From assembly GCF_900156655.1 (NCBI RefSeq), contig NZ_FTOG01000008.1, forward strand, positions 171,772 to 235,771: a stretch of DNA of 64,000 bases, given 5' to 3'. Position 1 is the stretch's first letter. Each line of letters starts with the position of its first letter. The stretch comes from Rhodobacter aestuarii. Lineage in GTDB: Bacteria > Pseudomonadota > Alphaproteobacteria > Rhodobacterales > Rhodobacteraceae. The position numbers were made by a program, and so were the translations under genes. Of this stretch, positions 17,754 to 28,193 are shown in pieces. The notes under the pieces are model-generated. The model did no database searches. It was not told the origin of the DNA and worked only from the letters and a program-made list of their open reading frames with translations.

Positions 17754-17814
17754 GCATGTGCTCCGTGCACCGAAGGGGGCCTTCAACGGATCGGCGGCAT
17801 GTCGGTGGGCTTGC

Positions 17815-18243
17815 TCATGGAAGGTCCGCCGAGGGTTGGGCGTAAGGCTGAATGCAGGTCATGTGGAGGACGAAAAGCGCAAAGGCTTCACGGCGGAAAC
17901 CGATTTCGTGGCCCTGTTGGAGTTGCTGCAAGGTTGCGACGTAATCCTGCGCCGCCGGGGTCAGTTCCGCGACACGGGGGTGGGCCGCTTGCCGCTCGGC
18001 CTCGGTGCTGCGCAACGGGTTTTCCCCGGGCAGGGGCTGACCCGCCTTGGCATGGGCGGCACGCATCGCCAGATCGACCGCGATACATTCGGGACGGTCG
18101 GGCTTTGGCGGTGCGTCCCCGTCATCTGCGGGCAGGGGCCGGACCACGAAGGGCTGCATGGGGGCGTAAACCGGCGTGTCCAACGTCTCGGCCTGCGCCG
18201 AAACCGGCGCAAGGCAAAGCGCAAGGATCAAGCCCGGCCGCAT
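17815..18243 (-). CDS. Secreted hypothetical protein coupled to cobS
   Basis: 142 residues from ATG 18243, which overlaps the cobS stop by one base (TGATG). A signal peptide is evident ([18 protein letters not shown]). The mature part is proline- and alanine-rich, with two Cys (PEC and MTC) and an amphipathic helix near the C-terminus. I recognise no family. Coupling to cobS suggests fixed co-expression but not a role in B12 synthesis, since the product should be periplasmic. Confidence 0.6.
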   Translation of the reverse strand: MRPGLILALCLAPVSAQAETLDTPVYAPMQPFVVRPLPADDGDAPPKPDRPECIAVDLAMRAAHAKAGQPLPGENPLRSTEAERQAAHPRVAELTPAAQDYVATLQQLQQGHEIGFRREAFALFVLHMTCIQPYAQPSADLP

Positions 18244-19217
18244 CACCGCCCCGCAATCACCGCCGCCGATTCCGGCAGTTCTTCATCAAACAGGCGCTGG
18301 TAGAACTCGGCCACGGTGGCGCGCTCCAACTCGTCGCATTTGTTGAGGAAGGTGAGGCGGAAGGCATAGCCCACATTGCGGAAGATGTCGGCGTTTTGCG
18401 CCCATGCGATCACCGTGCGGGGCGACATAACGGTGGACAGATCGCCGTTCATAAACGCGGTCCGCGTCAGGTCCGCCACGGTGACCATTTGGCTGATCAC
18501 CTTGCGGCCTTTTTCGGTGTTGTAATGCGGCACTTTCGAAAGCACGATCGCCGCTTCCGCATCGTGGCTGAGGTAGTTCAGCGTCGAGACGAGCGACCAA
18601 CGGTCCATCTGGCCTTGGTTGATCTGTTGCGTGCCGTGGTAAAGCCCGGTCGTATCGCCCAGACCTACAGTGTTCGAGGTGGCGAACAGCCGGAAATAGG
18701 GGTTCGGCGTGATCACTTCGTTTTGGTCCAGAAGCGTCAGCTTGCCATCGGCCTCCAGCACGCGCTGGATCACAAACATCACATCGGCGCGGCCCGCATC
18801 GTATTCATCAAACACAATCGCGGTCGGGTTGCGCAGGGCCCAAGGCAGGATGCCCTCGTGGAACACGGTGACTTGTTTGCCATCGACGAGCTTGATCGCG
18901 TCTTTGCCGATGAGGTCAATCCGGCTGACGTGGCTATCAAGGTTGACCCGCACGCAGGGCCAGTTCAGTCGCGCCGCGACTTGCTCGATATGGGTCGATT
19001 TGCCGGTGCCGTGATAGCCCTGAATCATCACGCGGCGGTTGTAGGCAAAGCCCGCCAGAATGGCCATCGTGGTGTCTGGGTCGAATTTATAGGTCGAATC
19101 AAAGTCGGGCACGCGGTCGGTGCGTTCCGCGAAGCCCTTGACCTTCATATCGCTTTCAAGGCCGAAGACCTCGCGCAGATCAATCTCTTCAGTGGGCTTG
19201 GCAGTGGTATCGAGCAT
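18243..19217 (-). CDS. cobS: Cobaltochelatase subunit CobS
   Basis: 324 residues, the usual CobS length. An AAA+ ATPase core has Walker [10 protein letters not shown] near residue 68, Walker [11 protein letters not shown] near 133 and the sensor-1 region LFATSNT. CobS hexamers associate with CobT to drive cobalt insertion by CobN during aerobic cobalamin synthesis in the cytoplasm. The divergent gene on its right starts at 19395, leaving a 177-base shared promoter region. No cobalamin riboswitch was recognisable there. Confidence 0.95.
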   Translation of the reverse strand: MLDTTAKPTEEIDLREVFGLESDMKVKGFAERTDRVPDFDSTYKFDPDTTMAILAGFAYNRRVMIQGYHGTGKSTHIEQVAARLNWPCVRVNLDSHVSRIDLIGKDAIKLVDGKQVTVFHEGILPWALRNPTAIVFDEYDAGRADVMFVIQRVLEADGKLTLLDQNEVITPNPYFRLFATSNTVGLGDTTGLYHGTQQINQGQMDRWSLVSTLNYLSHDAEAAIVLSKVPHYNTEKGRKVISQMVTVADLTRTAFMNGDLSTVMSPRTVIAWAQNADIFRNVGYAFRLTFLNKCDELERATVAEFYQRLFDEELPESAAVIAGR

Positions 19218-19394
19218 CTCGGCGTCCTCTTGATCGGGTTAGCGATTTGTGGCGCATCGCAAAGGGCCGCGCAAGGGGGGGGATTGTAAGGGGCACAGGC
19301 CAAACGGCTTGGCCTGCCTTCACCCCTTCGTTCCTTGACCCTAGGGCCGGGGCGGTGTTTTGTGACCGCGCGCGTTTTTCAGAACGGAATTGAG

Positions 19395-19793
19395 ATGCAG
19401 GCTTACGAATACAAAGTGGTGCCCGCGCCGACACGCGGCGAAAAGGGGCGGGGGCTGAAAACGGGCGCGGATCGGTTTGCCAACGCGCTCAGCCGGGTGA
19501 TGAATGAAATGGCGGCAGAGGGTTGGGACTATTGCCGGGCCGAAACTCTTCCCGCCGAGGAACGCTCTGGCCTGACCTCCAAAACCACCGTCTATCACAA
19601 TATGCTCGTGTTCCGCCGGGTGGTGGAAAACGCTCCGCCGCGTCGCGCCCGCGCTGAAATTGTGGATGAGGCGCCCGAGGGTATGGAGGCTGTGGAAGAC
19701 GAAACGCCCGCGCGCCGGGGCGGTTTGCTCAGCACCAAGGCCCCCGAGGGCCGCGCGCCGCGCCTTGGCCCCGCCGAGGAGGCGGAGGAGTAA
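19395..19793 (+). CDS. DUF4177-type small protein
   Basis: 132 residues from ATG 19395; an in-frame upstream TTG/ATG extension back to 19335 is not supported. The N-terminal part (MQAYEYKVVPAP, then ALSRVMNEMAAEGWDYCRAE and VFRRVV) matches the short beta-alpha-beta DUF4177 pattern in which a tryptophan follows GxE-G. The C-terminal 50 residues are acidic and low complexity. Function is unknown. Conserved linkage to cobS is something I recall only vaguely in this family of bacteria. Confidence 0.65.
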   Translation: MQAYEYKVVPAPTRGEKGRGLKTGADRFANALSRVMNEMAAEGWDYCRAETLPAEERSGLTSKTTVYHNMLVFRRVVENAPPRRARAEIVDEAPEGMEAVEDETPARRGGLLSTKAPEGRAPRLGPAEEAEE

Positions 19794-19931
19794 GCGCCCT
19801 TTCGCCCTTTATGGCATCCTATTTGCGCATTTTATCCCCCGCCGGGGGAATTGCGAGTGATGCGCCCCCTTTGCGAGGCTTCCCCATCCGCCCGGGGCAG
19901 CCGGGCCTACAGCCGCGAAGGAAGCGCCACT

Positions 19932-20477
19932 ATGTTTGACCTGCTTGAGACGCCCTACGATTCCACCCCCGAAAATGACGGCAAAGCGCCGGTGATCTTG
20001 GTGGGGATTGATGATCTGCGCCATCCGGATTTGCCGGTCTTCCTTGACGGCGCCTCGGCTGATCCAATGGATCTGCTCGTTTCAAAGCTGAATGCAGATC
20101 CGGCGTTTCGTGCGACCGTTGCTGTCCTTGAGGCCGCACAGGACCTGAAAGAAGCCGCCACCGATCTTTTGACGGATGGCAATGGGGAAATTGACGAGCG
20201 CTTAATGGCCGTCATCGATCAGACTCTGAAAGACGCTGAAAGCATCGTCAGCTTTAGCGAAAGTCTGCAAAACAGCGTCAACAAGTCCCGTGATGCGCTG
20301 TCGCGCACGGGGGGCGAAGGCGGTTCCGATGGAAGCTCCGACACGGCCGCGAGTTCTGTGACCTATTTTTCCTACAAAGAGGACTATGGTCTCAGCGCTG
20401 ATGTGTTCGACTTCGGTGAATTTGCCTTCACTCCCACCAAGGATGACGGTGTCGATTGTCCCTCGCTGAAGAAATAA
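19932..20477 (+). CDS. Acidic hypothetical protein
   Basis: 181 residues from ATG 19932, with AAGGAA nine bases upstream; an upstream TTG at 19851 is unlikely. The protein is strongly acidic, with a helical middle (near residues 70-125) and a Gly/Ser linker near 140-150. It has no signal peptide or membrane segment, and a single Cys near the end. I recognise no family. It has its own strong terminator at 20504. Confidence 0.6.
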   Translation: MFDLLETPYDSTPENDGKAPVILVGIDDLRHPDLPVFLDGASADPMDLLVSKLNADPAFRATVAVLEAAQDLKEAATDLLTDGNGEIDERLMAVIDQTLKDAESIVSFSESLQNSVNKSRDALSRTGGEGGSDGSSDTAASSVTYFSYKEDYGLSADVFDFGEFAFTPTKDDGVDCPSLKK

Positions 20478-20503
20478 GCGCGCCGCTTCGTTGTGTGAAA
20501 ACC

Positions 20504-20533
20504 ATGAGGCCACGCCAAAGGGCGCGGCCTCAT
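20504..20533 (+). terminator. Terminator after the acidic hypothetical gene
   Basis: ATGAGGCC-A-CGCC / GGCG-C-GGCCTCAT hairpin with an AAAG loop, 26 bases after the stop at 20477. Stem of about 12 bp with one mismatch. Confidence 0.75.
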
Positions 20534-20711
20534 TCACTTACAAGGAAGCATCATCGCCCGACACGTGATTTTGGTTGATGGCGTATTGACCGTTCTTGCC
20601 GCAGCTGCACGGTTTGCTCTTGGCCTCCGGGCGAAATGCTCTATCCTCTCCCCCCTCGAGTCGGTCAGCTGCCACAAGAGCCGCGCCGAGGAAGTGAATT
20701 TGCGAGGCCCC

Positions 20712-21335
20712 ATGAGCAAGACCGACCCTTTCGGCTTCAACATCTCCGCCGCTGCTGACAAACAGCGCCGCACCAAGGGCAAGCGCGGCATGTCGGGCGC
20801 GTTCGAAACCTCGACGCGCAAATGTGACCACCCCGACTGTAACGAGCCGGGCAAATATCGCGCGCCCAAAAGCCCCAAAGTGCTGGATGACTATTTTTGG
20901 TTCTGCAAGGACCACGTGCGCGAATACAATTTGAAATGGAACTATTTCCAAGGCCAAAGCGAAGAGGAATTCCAGCAGTTCCTCGATAGCGGGAATGTCT
21001 GGGAACGCCCGACCAAGCCCTTTGGGCGCTCGAAAGAGGAAATGGGCTGGGCGCGGCACGGTATTACGGACCCGATGGAACTACTGGGCCAGAACGCGAC
21101 GCAAAACCCCGGTCGCGCGGCGGTGGGGCGCAAGCTGCCGCCCACCGAGCGGCGCGCGCTTGAGATCTTGGATGCCAAGGATACGATGACCAAGGCCGAG
21201 ATCCGCAAAAGCTACAAAGCGCTCATCAAGGTGCTGCACCCCGATATGAACGGCGGTGACCGCAGCCAAGAAGAGCTTTTGCAGCAGGTCGTTTGGGCGT
21301 GGGATCAGGTCAAAGACAGCCGCAACTTCAAGTAA
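20712..21335 (+). CDS. J-domain (DnaJ-type) protein
   Basis: 207 residues from ATG 20712; upstream in-frame codons back to 20565 cross a likely promoter region. An N-terminal region contains a CDHPDC motif near residue 37, then FWFCKDH, giving three Cys and two His that could form a zinc site. The C-terminal J-domain has the essential HPD tripeptide in KVLHPDMNGGD near residue 178. J proteins stimulate DnaK ATPase. A C-terminal J-domain after a zinc-like region is not classical DnaJ. The client is unknown. Confidence 0.85.
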   Translation: MSKTDPFGFNISAAADKQRRTKGKRGMSGAFETSTRKCDHPDCNEPGKYRAPKSPKVLDDYFWFCKDHVREYNLKWNYFQGQSEEEFQQFLDSGNVWERPTKPFGRSKEEMGWARHGITDPMELLGQNATQNPGRAAVGRKLPPTERRALEILDAKDTMTKAEIRKSYKALIKVLHPDMNGGDRSQEELLQQVVWAWDQVKDSRNFK

Positions 21336-21426
21336 GGGCGGCGGACCGGGCAGGGGCCTGTCTGCCCCCTCGGCCTAACGGCCTCACCCCCGAGGATATC
21401 TGCACAAAGTCGAAGGCACAAAAGCA

Positions 21427-21448
21427 AAGGGCGCCCGTGGGCGCCCTT
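21427..21448. terminator. Bidirectional terminator between J-domain gene and glcB
   Basis: AAGGGCGCCC-GT-GGGCGCCCTT, a perfect 10-bp stem in the convergent gap between stops at 21335 (+) and 21475 (-). Confidence 0.8.
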
Positions 21449-21474
21449 GTGTGTTTGGGGGGACTGGCTGCGGC

Positions 21475-23646
21475 CTAGCCCTGCGCTTTGGCTTCTTTCT
21501 TCACCTGCGCGCGGCGCTGGTGCAGCACCGGCTCGGTGTAGCCCGACGATTGAATGCGCGCGAGGAACACCAGATCGCAGGCGGCTTGGAAGGCGAGCCC
21601 GTCATAATTGGGCGCCATCGGGCGGTAATGCGGATCATGGGCGTTTTGCCGATCCACCACTTTCGCCATTTTGCGCAAAGCCTCCATCACCCGGCCCTCG
21701 CTCACAAGACCATGATGCAGCCAGTTCGCGAGCGCTTGCGCGCTGATGCGCAAAGTAGCACGGTCTTCCATCAGCCCAACGTCGTGAATATCGGGCACTT
21801 TTGAACAGCCGATGCCTTGGTCCACCCAGCGCACCACATAGCCCAAAATGCCTTGGGCATTGTTCTCAATCTCGGTGGTGATTTCCTCTTCGGAATAGTT
21901 GCGCCCGGCGGCGAGCGGGATCGTGAGCAGATCTTCCAGCCGTTCGGGGCGGGCGAGCGCGGCAATCTCGCGTTGGCGCGCCTTCACATCAATGCGGTGG
22001 TAGTGTGTGGCGTGCAGCGTCGCGGCGGTTGGGGAGGGCACCCAAGCGCAGTTCGCCCCCGCCATCGGATGGGCGATCTTTTGGCTCAGCATCTCGGCCA
22101 TATTGTCGGGCGCGGCCCACATGCCTTTGCCGATTTGCGCGCGCCCTGCGAGCCCGCATTTCAGCCCAATATCGACGTTGCGATCTTCATAGGCCGAAAT
22201 CCACGGCTGCGATTTCATCTCGCCTTTGCGCAGCATCGGCCCGGCTTCCATCGAGGTGTAAAGCTCGTCGCCGGTGCGGTCGAGGAAACCCGTATTGATA
22301 AAGGCCACCCGGTGTTTTGCCGCGCGGATACATTCCTTGAGGTTGACCGAGGTGCGGCGTTCCTCATCCATGATCCCCAGTTTGACGGTGTGCAGTGGCA
22401 AGCCGAGCACCTCTTCGACATGGGAAAAAATGGCATCGGTAAAGGCCACCTCTTCGGGGCCATGCAACTTCGGTTTCACCACATAAACCGAGCCTGTGGT
22501 GGAGTTGCGCGCGCCGTCTTCTTTGCGCAGGTCGTGCAGCGCGCAAAGCGTGGTGACCATTGCATCCATCAGCCCTTCGCAGACCTCGCGGCCATTGCGG
22601 CAGCGGATCGCCGGGTTCGGCATCAAATGGCCGACGTTGCGCACCAGCATCAGCGCGCGGCCCTTGAGCGTGACCGTGCCGCCATCGGGCGCGGTAAACG
22701 TCAGATCGGGCGAAAGCGCGCGGGTGAAGGTGGTCTCGCCCTTGGTGACGGTTTCGGTCAGCGTGCCCTGCATCAGGCCGAGCCAGTTGCGATAGGCATG
22801 CACCTTATCATGGGCATCAACGGCGGCGACGGAATCCTCGCAATCCATGATTGAGGACACGGCGGATTCCAGCTTCACATCGGCAATGCCGGCAGGGTCT
22901 GCCGCGCCAATCGGGTGGCTCGCATCAATCACAAGAATGATGTGCAGGCCATTATGTTTGATCAAAATTTCTTGGGGGGCTTCGGGGTCGCCAGTATAGC
23001 CCGCCAGCTGTGCCGGGTTGGAAAGGCCGGTTTCTTCGCCCGCGACCTCGGCAAAGAGCCCGCCATCATGGAGGCGCAGTTTTGAGGCCCCCGCCCAAGA
23101 GCCCGCCACCAGCGGGCAGGCGTCATCGAGGAACTTCTTCGCCCAAGCGATTACTTTCGCCCCGCGCGAGGGGTTGTAGCCCTTGGATTGCGGCGCTTCG
23201 CCCAAAGCATCGGTGCCATAAAGCGCATCATAAAGGCTGCCCCAGCGCGCATTGGCGGCGTTCAGCGCATAGCGCGCATTGGTGATCGGCACGACAAGTT
23301 GCGGGCCGCAAACGGTCGCAATCTCGGGGTCGGTCTCGGGCGTCTCAATGGTGAAATCGGGGCCTTCGGGGATCAGATAGCCGATCTCTTCCAAAAAGGC
23401 GCGATAGGCGCGGGCATCATGGCCCTTGCCGCGATGGTGCAAATGCCAATCGTCAATGCGCGCCTGCATCGCCTCGCGCTTTTCCAAAAGCGCGCGGTTT
23501 TTTGGCCCAAAATCGTGGATCAGTTCGGACAGACCCGCCCAAAACCGTGCTGGCGTCACGCCAGAGCCGGGCAGCGCCTCGGTTTCGATGAAGTCGGCCA
23601 ACTCCGTGGCGACCTGCAAACCTTCGCGCTCGACGCGTTCTGTCAT
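21475..23646 (-). CDS. glcB: Malate synthase G
   Basis: 723 residues, the normal size of the G isoform (the A isoform is about 530). Recognisable segments include [25 protein letters not shown], near residues 122-146, [18 protein letters not shown] and the acidic catalytic region [20 protein letters not shown]-barrel protein condensing glyoxylate and acetyl-CoA to malate, it serves the glyoxylate shunt and glycolate use. Isocitrate lyase is not in the window. It is divergent from pepN with a 161-base shared upstream region. Confidence 0.96.
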   Translation of the reverse strand: MTERVEREGLQVATELADFIETEALPGSGVTPARFWAGLSELIHDFGPKNRALLEKREAMQARIDDWHLHHRGKGHDARAYRAFLEEIGYLIPEGPDFTIETPETDPEIATVCGPQLVVPITNARYALNAANARWGSLYDALYGTDALGEAPQSKGYNPSRGAKVIAWAKKFLDDACPLVAGSWAGASKLRLHDGGLFAEVAGEETGLSNPAQLAGYTGDPEAPQEILIKHNGLHIILVIDASHPIGAADPAGIADVKLESAVSSIMDCEDSVAAVDAHDKVHAYRNWLGLMQGTLTETVTKGETTFTRALSPDLTFTAPDGGTVTLKGRALMLVRNVGHLMPNPAIRCRNGREVCEGLMDAMVTTLCALHDLRKEDGARNSTTGSVYVVKPKLHGPEEVAFTDAIFSHVEEVLGLPLHTVKLGIMDEERRTSVNLKECIRAAKHRVAFINTGFLDRTGDELYTSMEAGPMLRKGEMKSQPWISAYEDRNVDIGLKCGLAGRAQIGKGMWAAPDNMAEMLSQKIAHPMAGANCAWVPSPTAATLHATHYHRIDVKARQREIAALARPERLEDLLTIPLAAGRNYSEEEITTEIENNAQGILGYVVRWVDQGIGCSKVPDIHDVGLMEDRATLRISAQALANWLHHGLVSEGRVMEALRKMAKVVDRQNAHDPHYRPMAPNYDGLAFQAACDLVFLARIQSSGYTEPVLHQRRAQVKKEAKAQG

Positions 23647-23807
23647 TCTGCCCTCCCTGTTCGTTCGTTGCGCGGTATCTTGTGCTTCAAGCCGCCTCTG
23701 TCCAGCGAAAAGCGCATTGCTGCGTTGCGGCGCACTGGCGGTGCGCAGGGTCTTGCCGCTGCCCGCTTGGGGGCCTAGCTATGGGATAACGACAGCACGA
23801 GGACCCC

Positions 23808-26354
23808 ATGGACGGCGTGACCCTTCTTTCCGATTACAAACCATATCCCTATGAAATTGAAAAAATTTCGCTGGTGTTCCAACTGGCGCCAGAGGCCACA
23901 AAGGTGCGCGCGACGCTCGCTATGACCCCGCGTGATGGCGTGGCAGACCTGCATCTTGATGGCGAGGATTTGAAGCTTTTGGGTGTGGCGCTCAATGGCG
24001 CCCCGCTCGCCGCAGAGGCTTACACGCTGACCACGACCGGGCTGACCATTGCGGCAAGCGCGCTGCCCGAAGGGGCGTTTGAATTGCAAACCGAGGTAGA
24101 GATTGCACCCGCCAAAAACACCGCGCTTGAAGGGCTCTACATGTCAAACGGCATGTATTGCACGCAATGCGAGGCCGAGGGCTTCCGCAAGATCACCTTC
24201 TACCCCGACCGCCCCGATGTGATGACGCGGTTCCATGTGCGGATTGAAAGTGACCTGCCGGTGCTGCTTTCAAACGGCAACCCGGTGGGGCAGGGCGCGG
24301 GCTTTGCCGAATGGGATGACCCTTGGCCGAAACCCGCCTATCTGTTTGCGCTTGTCGCGGGCGATTTGCGCGCCACCTCGGGGAGCTTCACCACCGCTTC
24401 GGGGCGCAAAGTGGACCTCAATATCTGGGTGCGCCCCGGCGATGAAGACCGTTGTGACTTCGCGCTGGCGTCCCTGCAACGCTCGATGAAATGGGATGAA
24501 GAGGCTTACGGGCGCGAATATGACCTCGACCTCTTTAACATCGTTGCGGTCGATGATTTCAATATGGGGGCGATGGAGAATAAGGGGCTGAATATCTTCA
24601 ACTCCAAGCTTGTTCTGGCCAGCCCCGAAACCGCGACCGATACCGATTACGAGCGGATCGAGGCGGTGATCGCGCATGAATATTTCCACAACTGGACCGG
24701 CAACCGGATTACCTGCCGCGATTGGTTCCAACTGTGCCTGAAAGAGGGGCTAACGGTCTACCGCGACCAAAGCTTTACCCGCGATGTGCGGTTGGGCGCG
24801 CTCAAGCGCATTGATGACGTGGCGATGCTGCGCGCGCGCCAGTTCCGCGAAGATGCGGGGCCGCTTGCGCATCCGCCGCGCCCGTCGAGCTATCGTGAGA
24901 TCAATAACTTCTACACCGCCACCGTCTATGAAAAAGGCGCTGAGGTGGTGGGGATGCTGGCGACGCTTTTGGGGGCCGAGGGCTACCGCAAAGCGCTGGA
25001 TCTTTATTTTGAGCGCCATGACGGGCAGGCCTGCACGATTGAAGACTGGATCAAGGTCTTTGAGGATGCCTCGGGGCGCGATCTGGGCCAGTTCAAGCTT
25101 TGGTACACACAAGCGGGCACCCCGCATCTGAGCGTGTCGGAGCAGTTTGAAAATGGCACCTATACGCTGACCTTTGAACAGGTGACTGCGCCGACGCCGG
25201 GCGAACCGGAAAAGCCGCCGCGCCATATTCCGACTGCGGTGGGGCTCTTGGGGCAAAATGGCGATGAGGTGGTGCCGACCCAAGTTTTGGAAATGACCAA
25301 GGGGCGGCAAAGTTTCACCTTCACCGGGCTTGCGGCAAAGCCTGTCCCCTCAATCTTGCGCGGCTTCTCTGCTCCCGTGGTGTTGGAACGGGACACAACG
25401 CCTGCCGAGCAAGCCTTTCTTTTGGCCCATGACACCGATCCGTTCAACCGCTGGGAAGCGGGGCGCAATTTGGCGCGCGACACGCTGATGGCGATGGCGC
25501 AAGGGGCCACCCCCGCGCCGGATTATCTTGAGGCTGTTGGCCAAATGCTCGCCGATGACGCCGCTACGCCGGGCTTTCGCGCCGCGTGTTTGCGCCTGCC
25601 GGGCGAAGATGAAATTGCCGCGGCGCTCGCGAAAAAGGATGTCGTGCCGGACCCGGACGCCATCCGCGCCGCGCGCCGCGGTCTGATGGCCACCTTGGCA
25701 CAGCGCCATGAAGCGGCGCTTGTGGGGGCCTATGAAGGCAGCGCCGTGCCCGGCCCCTATAGCCCCGATGCTGCGCCTGCGGGCAAACGCGCATTGCGGT
25801 TGGCGGCGCTGGCGCTCCTTTCCACGCTGGATCAAGGCCGCCGCGCGAGCGCGCTTTACGCCGAGGCCACGAATATGACCGAGAGCATCGGCGCACTTGG
25901 GCTTTTGGTCGCGCAAGGCGCGGGCCAAGCGGAACTGACGGCTTTCGCCGCGCGCTGGGGGGCTGATCCGCTCGTCATGGACAAATGGCGCTCGGTGCAA
26001 GCGATGCTCTCCCCGCCCGAAACGGCCGTGGAGGTGGTGACCGCCATTGCCGAGAGCGGCGCGTTTGAGTGGAAAAACCCGAACCGCTTCCGCTCGCTTT
26101 TGGGGGGCTTTGCAGCCAACCATGCGGGCTTTCACCGGGCGGATGGCGCGGGCTATGCGCTGTTTGCCGATTGGCTGATCAAGCTTGACCCGCTCAACCC
26201 GCAAACGGCGGCGCGCATGTCCACCGCCTTTGAAACCTGGCGGCGCTATGACGCGACCCGCCAAACCCATGCGAAAGCGGCGCTGGAGCGGATTGCGGGC
26301 ACGCAAGGCTTGAGCCGTGATCTGTCGGAAATGGTCGGTCGGCTTTTAGGCTAA
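23808..26354 (+). CDS. pepN: Aminopeptidase N, M1 family
   Basis: 848 residues, close to other proteobacterial PepN. The substrate motif GAMEN is present (NMGAMENKGLN), and the zinc motif HEYFH lies near residues 287-291, with the third ligand Glu in LKEGLTVYRDQ near 310. A C-terminal superhelical domain completes the fold. The enzyme removes N-terminal residues from peptides in the cytoplasm, with one Zn ion. It is a single gene; a long inverted repeat at 26392-26429 follows 38 bases downstream. Confidence 0.96.
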   Translation: MDGVTLLSDYKPYPYEIEKISLVFQLAPEATKVRATLAMTPRDGVADLHLDGEDLKLLGVALNGAPLAAEAYTLTTTGLTIAASALPEGAFELQTEVEIAPAKNTALEGLYMSNGMYCTQCEAEGFRKITFYPDRPDVMTRFHVRIESDLPVLLSNGNPVGQGAGFAEWDDPWPKPAYLFALVAGDLRATSGSFTTASGRKVDLNIWVRPGDEDRCDFALASLQRSMKWDEEAYGREYDLDLFNIVAVDDFNMGAMENKGLNIFNSKLVLASPETATDTDYERIEAVIAHEYFHNWTGNRITCRDWFQLCLKEGLTVYRDQSFTRDVRLGALKRIDDVAMLRARQFREDAGPLAHPPRPSSYREINNFYTATVYEKGAEVVGMLATLLGAEGYRKALDLYFERHDGQACTIEDWIKVFEDASGRDLGQFKLWYTQAGTPHLSVSEQFENGTYTLTFEQVTAPTPGEPEKPPRHIPTAVGLLGQNGDEVVPTQVLEMTKGRQSFTFTGLAAKPVPSILRGFSAPVVLERDTTPAEQAFLLAHDTDPFNRWEAGRNLARDTLMAMAQGATPAPDYLEAVGQMLADDAATPGFRAACLRLPGEDEIAAALAKKDVVPDPDAIRAARRGLMATLAQRHEAALVGAYEGSAVPGPYSPDAAPAGKRALRLAALALLSTLDQGRRASALYAEATNMTESIGALGLLVAQGAGQAELTAFAARWGADPLVMDKWRSVQAMLSPPETAVEVVTAIAESGAFEWKNPNRFRSLLGGFAANHAGFHRADGAGYALFADWLIKLDPLNPQTAARMSTAFETWRRYDATRQTHAKAALERIAGTQGLSRDLSEMVGRLLG

Positions 26355-26391
26355 GCACCGCTATGCCGCCCCGGACCTCAGGATAATGCAC

Positions 26392-26429
26392 CCAAGTCGA
26401 AGGCCGGGCCGTGTTCCGCTTCGACTTGG
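26392..26429. repeat. Inverted repeat after pepN, shared motif with 21393-21417
   Basis: CCAAGTCGAAG and CTTCGACTTGG form an 11-bp stem around a 16-base loop. The left arm belongs to a 25-base element (26380-26404) that resembles 21393-21417: both begin AGGATA and end AAGTCGAAGGC. It could be a weak terminator or part of an intergenic repeat family. No T-run follows. Confidence 0.45.
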
Positions 26430-26560
26430 TCTCAATTTCCCGGGGAGGCGGCAAGGCCGCCGGGGGCAGAGCCCCTCTACGGCCCCATACCGCGCGCCCG
26501 CCATCTTGCCCCGCGCGCGCGGCTGTCTTAGAAGGGCGCAAGCCAAAAAGGGAACATGCG

Positions 26561-28078
26561 ATGCTCGATCACCTTGCCTTCACCGCCCCCGAGCCGAAAG
26601 TCATTGCCGGCGCGCAAAGCGACTGGGAACTTGTCATCGGTATGGAGGTGCATGCGCAGGTGGCCTCCAACGCCAAGCTCTTCTCGGGGGCCTCGACCAC
26701 TTTCGGTGCCGAACCGAACTCAAACGTGGCTTTCGTTGACGCCGCGATGCCCGGCATGTTGCCGGTGATCAACGAATTTTGCGTCGCCCAAGCGGTGCGC
26801 ACCGGCCTTGCGTTGAAAGCCGGGATCAACCTGCGCTCGGCCTTTGACCGGAAAAACTATTTCTACCCGGACCTGCCGCAAGGCTATCAGATCAGCCAGC
26901 TTTACCACCCGATCGTGGGCGAGGGCGAGATTATCGTCGATATGGGGCCGGGCGTGGCGCGCAAGGTGCGTATTGAGCGTATCCACCTTGAGCAAGACGC
27001 GGGCAAATCCATCCACGACATGGACCCGAATATGTCCTTTGTGGACCTCAACCGCACCGGCGTGGCGCTGATGGAAATTGTGAGCCGCCCCGACATTCGT
27101 GGGCCGGAGGAAGCGGCGGCCTATGTGGCCAAGCTGCGCCAGATCCTGCGCTATATCGGCACCTGCGATGGCAATATGCAAAACGGCAACCTGCGCGCCG
27201 ATGTGAACGTGTCGGTCTGCCGTCCGGGCCAGTATGAGAAATACCAAGAAACGCAAGATTTCAGCCGTCTTGGCACGCGCTGCGAGATCAAGAACATGAA
27301 CTCGATGCGCTTCATTCAAGCGGCGATTGATTATGAAGCTCGCCGCCAGATCGCCATTTTGGAAGATGGCGGCAAGATCGTGCAAGAAACCCGGCTCTAT
27401 GACCCGGACAAAGGCGAAACCCGGTCGATGCGCTCCAAAGAAGAAGCGCATGACTACCGCTATTTCCCCTGCCCGGATCTTCTGCCGCTGGAGATTGAGC
27501 AAGACTGGGTCGACGATATCGGCGCGAAAATGCCCGAACTGCCCGATGAGAAAAAAGCTCGCTTCGTGAAAGACCTCGGTCTGAGCGAATATGACGCCTC
27601 GGTGCTGACCGCCGAGGTCGAAAACGCGAATTACTTTGAAGCCGTGGTGACCGTGGCCGAAGATGGCAAATTGGCTGCGAACTGGGTGATCAACGAGCTT
27701 TTTGGCCGCTTGAAAAAAGAGGGGCTGGAAATTGGCGAAAGCCCCGTTGCGCCCGCGCAGCTTGGCGGCATCATCCGGCTGATCAAATCGGACAAAATCT
27801 CGGGCAAGATCGGCAAAGATCTGTTTGAGATCGTCTTCACCGAAGGGGGCGACCCCGAGAAGATCGTCGAAGAGCGCGGCATGATCCAAGTCACCGATAC
27901 CGGCGCGATTGAAGCGGCGGTGGATGCGGTGATCGCGGCCAACCCTGATCAGGTTGAAAAAGCGAAAGCCAACCCGAAACTGGCGGGCTGGTTCGTGGGT
28001 CAGGTGATCAAAGCCTCTGGCGGCAAGGCCAACCCCAAGGCGGTGAACGAGATCGTCGCCCAAAAACTCGGTCTGTAA
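26561..28078 (+). CDS. gatB: Aspartyl/glutamyl-tRNA amidotransferase subunit B
   Basis: 505 residues from ATG 26561, with GGAA upstream; an open frame back to 26411 is not supported. The GatB signature is near the N-terminus ([12 protein letters not shown]), with [17 protein letters not shown] and EVVSRPD-like EIVSRPDIR further on. The C-terminal YqeY-like tail ends with [11 protein letters not shown]. GatCAB converts Glu-tRNA(Gln) and, where needed, Asp-tRNA(Asn) by amidation. gatC and gatA are not adjacent, as is common in alphaproteobacteria. Confidence 0.96.
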   Translation: MLDHLAFTAPEPKVIAGAQSDWELVIGMEVHAQVASNAKLFSGASTTFGAEPNSNVAFVDAAMPGMLPVINEFCVAQAVRTGLALKAGINLRSAFDRKNYFYPDLPQGYQISQLYHPIVGEGEIIVDMGPGVARKVRIERIHLEQDAGKSIHDMDPNMSFVDLNRTGVALMEIVSRPDIRGPEEAAAYVAKLRQILRYIGTCDGNMQNGNLRADVNVSVCRPGQYEKYQETQDFSRLGTRCEIKNMNSMRFIQAAIDYEARRQIAILEDGGKIVQETRLYDPDKGETRSMRSKEEAHDYRYFPCPDLLPLEIEQDWVDDIGAKMPELPDEKKARFVKDLGLSEYDASVLTAEVENANYFEAVVTVAEDGKLAANWVINELFGRLKKEGLEIGESPVAPAQLGGIIRLIKSDKISGKIGKDLFEIVFTEGGDPEKIVEERGMIQVTDTGAIEAAVDAVIAANPDQVEKAKANPKLAGWFVGQVIKASGGKANPKAVNEIVAQKLGL

Positions 28079-28081
28079 AAG

Positions 28082-28106
28082 AAAGGCGCCCCACGGGGCG
28101 CCTTTT
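28082..28106 (+). terminator. Terminator of gatB
   Basis: AAAGGCGCCCC-AC-GGGGCGCCTTTT, an 11-bp stem ending in T4, immediately after the gatB stop. Confidence 0.88.
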
Positions 28107-28193
28107 GGTTTGGGTGGGGCGCGCATTTTCTGGCGGGCCTTGCCCCCACCTATTGTCGCGCCTACCTTTCCCAAAACCCATTCGGAGAACTCT

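Noticed and set aside
17739..19289. 516-codon frame antisense to cobS and its neighbour
   Set aside because: It crosses two supported genes and a strong terminator.
19218..19394. Cobalamin riboswitch upstream of cobS
   Set aside because: No B12-box-like sequence was recognisable in the 177-base divergent gap.
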